Shown: piece after piece, positions 62,715-64,000 of the stretch | Layout: the number at the start of each line of letters is the position of its first letter | Position numbering within the stretch: the first letter of the stretch is position 1 | Assembly (NCBI RefSeq): GCF_001984825.2 | Contig: NZ_CP043318.1 | Coordinates: 2,976,001-3,040,000 of the forward strand | Source: Enterobacter chengduensis | GTDB taxonomy: Bacteria; Pseudomonadota; Gammaproteobacteria; Enterobacterales; Enterobacteriaceae | DNA: 64,000 nucleotides | Direction: 5' to 3' | Made by a program: the position numbers and the translations under genes | Notes under the pieces: generated by a model | Database searches by the model: none | What the model was told of the DNA's origin: nothing | What the model saw: the letters and a program-made list of their open reading frames with translations, nothing else

Positions 62715-63529
62715 TGTATGTGGGGTTACCCCAGTGGTCGCACCCGAAATGGGTGCGCCTGGGCATCACCAGCCTTGAGGAGTATGCCCGACACTTCAAC
62801 TGCGTCGAGGGCAACACCACCCTGTACGCGCTGCCCAAAGCCGAGATTGTCGAGCGCTGGCGGGCGCAAACGACGGACGATTTCCGCTTCTGTTTTAAGT
62901 TTCCGGCGACTATCTCCCACAACGCCGCGCTGCGCAACTGCGGAGATTTAACCGAAGAGTTCTTTACGCGCATGTCGCCGCTGGCGAACCGTATTGGGCA
63001 ATACTGGCTCCAGCTTCCCGCCACGTTTGGCCCACGCGATCTGCCTGCCCTGTGGCAGTTTCTTGATGCCCTGCCCCGCGAGTTTACCTACGGCGTGGAG
63101 GTCAGGCATGCTGAATTTTTTGCCAAAGGTGAAGCAGAAATAGCGCTCAACCGCGGCCTGCTGGAACGTGCGGTCAACCGCGTCATTCTCGACAGTCGCC
63201 CTGTCCACGGTGCAATCCCGCACAGTGAAGCGATTGTGGATGCGCAACGCAAAAAACCGAAAGTGCCGGTCCACGCAATCGTCACCGCGCAAAATCCGAT
63301 GGTCAGGTTTATCGGCAGCGACAACATGCAGCAAAATCAGGCGATGTTCGCCGTCTGGCTGCAAAAATTAGCGAAGTGGGAGCACACCACTACGCCCTAT
63401 CTCTTTTTGCACACGCCGGATATCGCCCAGGCACCCGAACTGGTCGATGCTCTGTGGCAGGCCTTGCAGGCTGCGGTGCCGTCCGTGGGCAGCGCCCCCT
63501 CCATCCCACAACAATCTTCTCTTTTCTGA
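62711..63529 (+). CDS. yecE: YecE, DUF72 family protein
   Basis: 272 residues. The DUF72 TIM-barrel family has N-terminal Y-x-G-x-x-x-W like [12 protein letters not shown] and a central [10 protein letters not shown]. No enzymatic role established. It starts within the yecD stop, so the two are translationally coupled, as in E. coli. Confidence 0.92.
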   Translation: MMYVGLPQWSHPKWVRLGITSLEEYARHFNCVEGNTTLYALPKAEIVERWRAQTTDDFRFCFKFPATISHNAALRNCGDLTEEFFTRMSPLANRIGQYWLQLPATFGPRDLPALWQFLDALPREFTYGVEVRHAEFFAKGEAEIALNRGLLERAVNRVILDSRPVHGAIPHSEAIVDAQRKKPKVPVHAIVTAQNPMVRFIGSDNMQQNQAMFAVWLQKLAKWEHTTTPYLFLHTPDIAQAPELVDALWQALQAAVPSVGSAPSIPQQSSLF

Positions 63530-63580
63530 TATCACCCCCTATCATAGTGAAGTGCCATCTGCCAAAAACAGGGAGTTAGT

Positions 63581-63976
63581 ATGGTCAGCGCGCTGTATGC
63601 GGTGTTAGGTGCATTACTGCTGATTAAGTTTTCATTTGATGTTGTGCGCCTCAGAACGCTGTACCGCGTCTCTTACGGTGACGGCGGATTTTCAGAGCTG
63701 CAAAGCGCTATCCGCATTCACGGCAACGCGGTCGAATACATCCCCGCGGCCTTAATTCTGCTGCTTTTTATGGAGATGAATGGCGCAGAAACCTGGATGG
63801 TTCACGTTTGTGGCCTGCTTCTTATTGTTGGCCGACTGATGCATTATTACGGCTTTCACCACCGCTTAATCCGCTGGCGTCGTTCCGGCATGAGCGCGAC
63901 CTGGTGTTCGCTTTTGCTGATGGTGCTGGCCAACCTGTGGTATATGCCGTGGGAGTTGGTTTTCTCCCTCCATTAG
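63581..63976 (+). CDS. yecN: YecN, MAPEG family membrane protein
   Basis: 131 residues with four membrane helices. Contains the MAPEG-type segment HGNAVEYIPAALIL. Relatives include microsomal glutathione transferases, but the bacterial YecN activity is not known. GGGAG upstream of the start. Last gene in the window. Confidence 0.92.
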   Translation: MVSALYAVLGALLLIKFSFDVVRLRTLYRVSYGDGGFSELQSAIRIHGNAVEYIPAALILLLFMEMNGAETWMVHVCGLLLIVGRLMHYYGFHHRLIRWRRSGMSATWCSLLLMVLANLWYMPWELVFSLH

Positions 63977-64000
63977 CGCACAATACGCCACTTTATTTTT

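Overview
This is a GC-rich chromosomal core segment of an Enterobacteriaceae bacterium. Gene order and protein sequences follow Escherichia coli and Salmonella closely. GC content, the BIME-type intergenic palindromes and the gene set suggest Enterobacter or a near relative such as Lelliottia; the genus is an inference, not a proof. No phage, insertion sequence, CRISPR array, tRNA or rRNA was seen.

Layout. 1-8.3 kb: the 3' end of the antiporter gene cvrA, the D-/L-alanine catabolic pair dadAX, ycgB, fadR, nhaB and dsbB. 8.4-11.9 kb: ycgN, ycgM, ycgL and the division-site operon minCDE. 11.9-20.9 kb: rnd, fadD, yeaY, tsaB, yoaA, yoaB, yoaH, pabB, nudL. 21.1-22.1 kb: a broken junction (see below). 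22.3-34 kb: yebQ, htpX, the proQ-prc pair, msrC, the lipid-transport genes letA-letB, rsmF, yebV. 34-39.6 kb: pphA, a DUF535 (VirK/YbjX) gene, the overlapping small RNAs SdsR and RyeA, yebY-copD-copC, holE, yobB, exoX. 39.6-50.8 kb: ptrB, yebE, purT and the Entner-Doudoroff/pentose-phosphate block eda-edd-zwf-hexR-pykA. 50.8-55.9 kb: lpxM, mepM and the zinc uptake genes znuA/znuCB. 56-64 kb: a small secreted ricin-type lectin-like protein, then ruvB-ruvA-ruvC-yebC-nudB-aspS and yecD-yecE-yecN.

The most notable feature is a recombination scar near position 21,934. The gene sdaA (L-serine deaminase) stops matching its family after residue 274 of about 454. It is joined directly to the antisense of the first ~54 codons of kdgR, the IclR-family pectin/hexuronate repressor. 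In E. coli these two genes flank yoaD, yoaE, manXYZ, yobD, mntP, rlmA, cspC, yobF, yebO, mgrB and yobH. All are absent here, while the genes outside both ends keep their usual order and orientation. The simplest reading is one deletion that broke sdaA and kdgR and removed the mannose PTS, a manganese exporter, a cold-shock-family protein and mgrB, the feedback inhibitor of PhoQ. Loss of MgrB is a known route to polymyxin resistance in related bacteria, so this arrangement predicts a testable phenotype unless the genes lie elsewhere in the genome.

Regulatory sites seen include a Zur box between znuA and znuC, a PurR box before purT, HexR-type boxes before zwf and pykA, a FadR-type operator in the fadD promoter, a CRP-type site before dadA, and a LexA box before ruvA that is also a T-tailed hairpin. 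Several regulators are encoded in the same window as their targets: FadR with fadD, HexR with zwf and pykA, and the broken KdgR with eda, a reported KdgR target.
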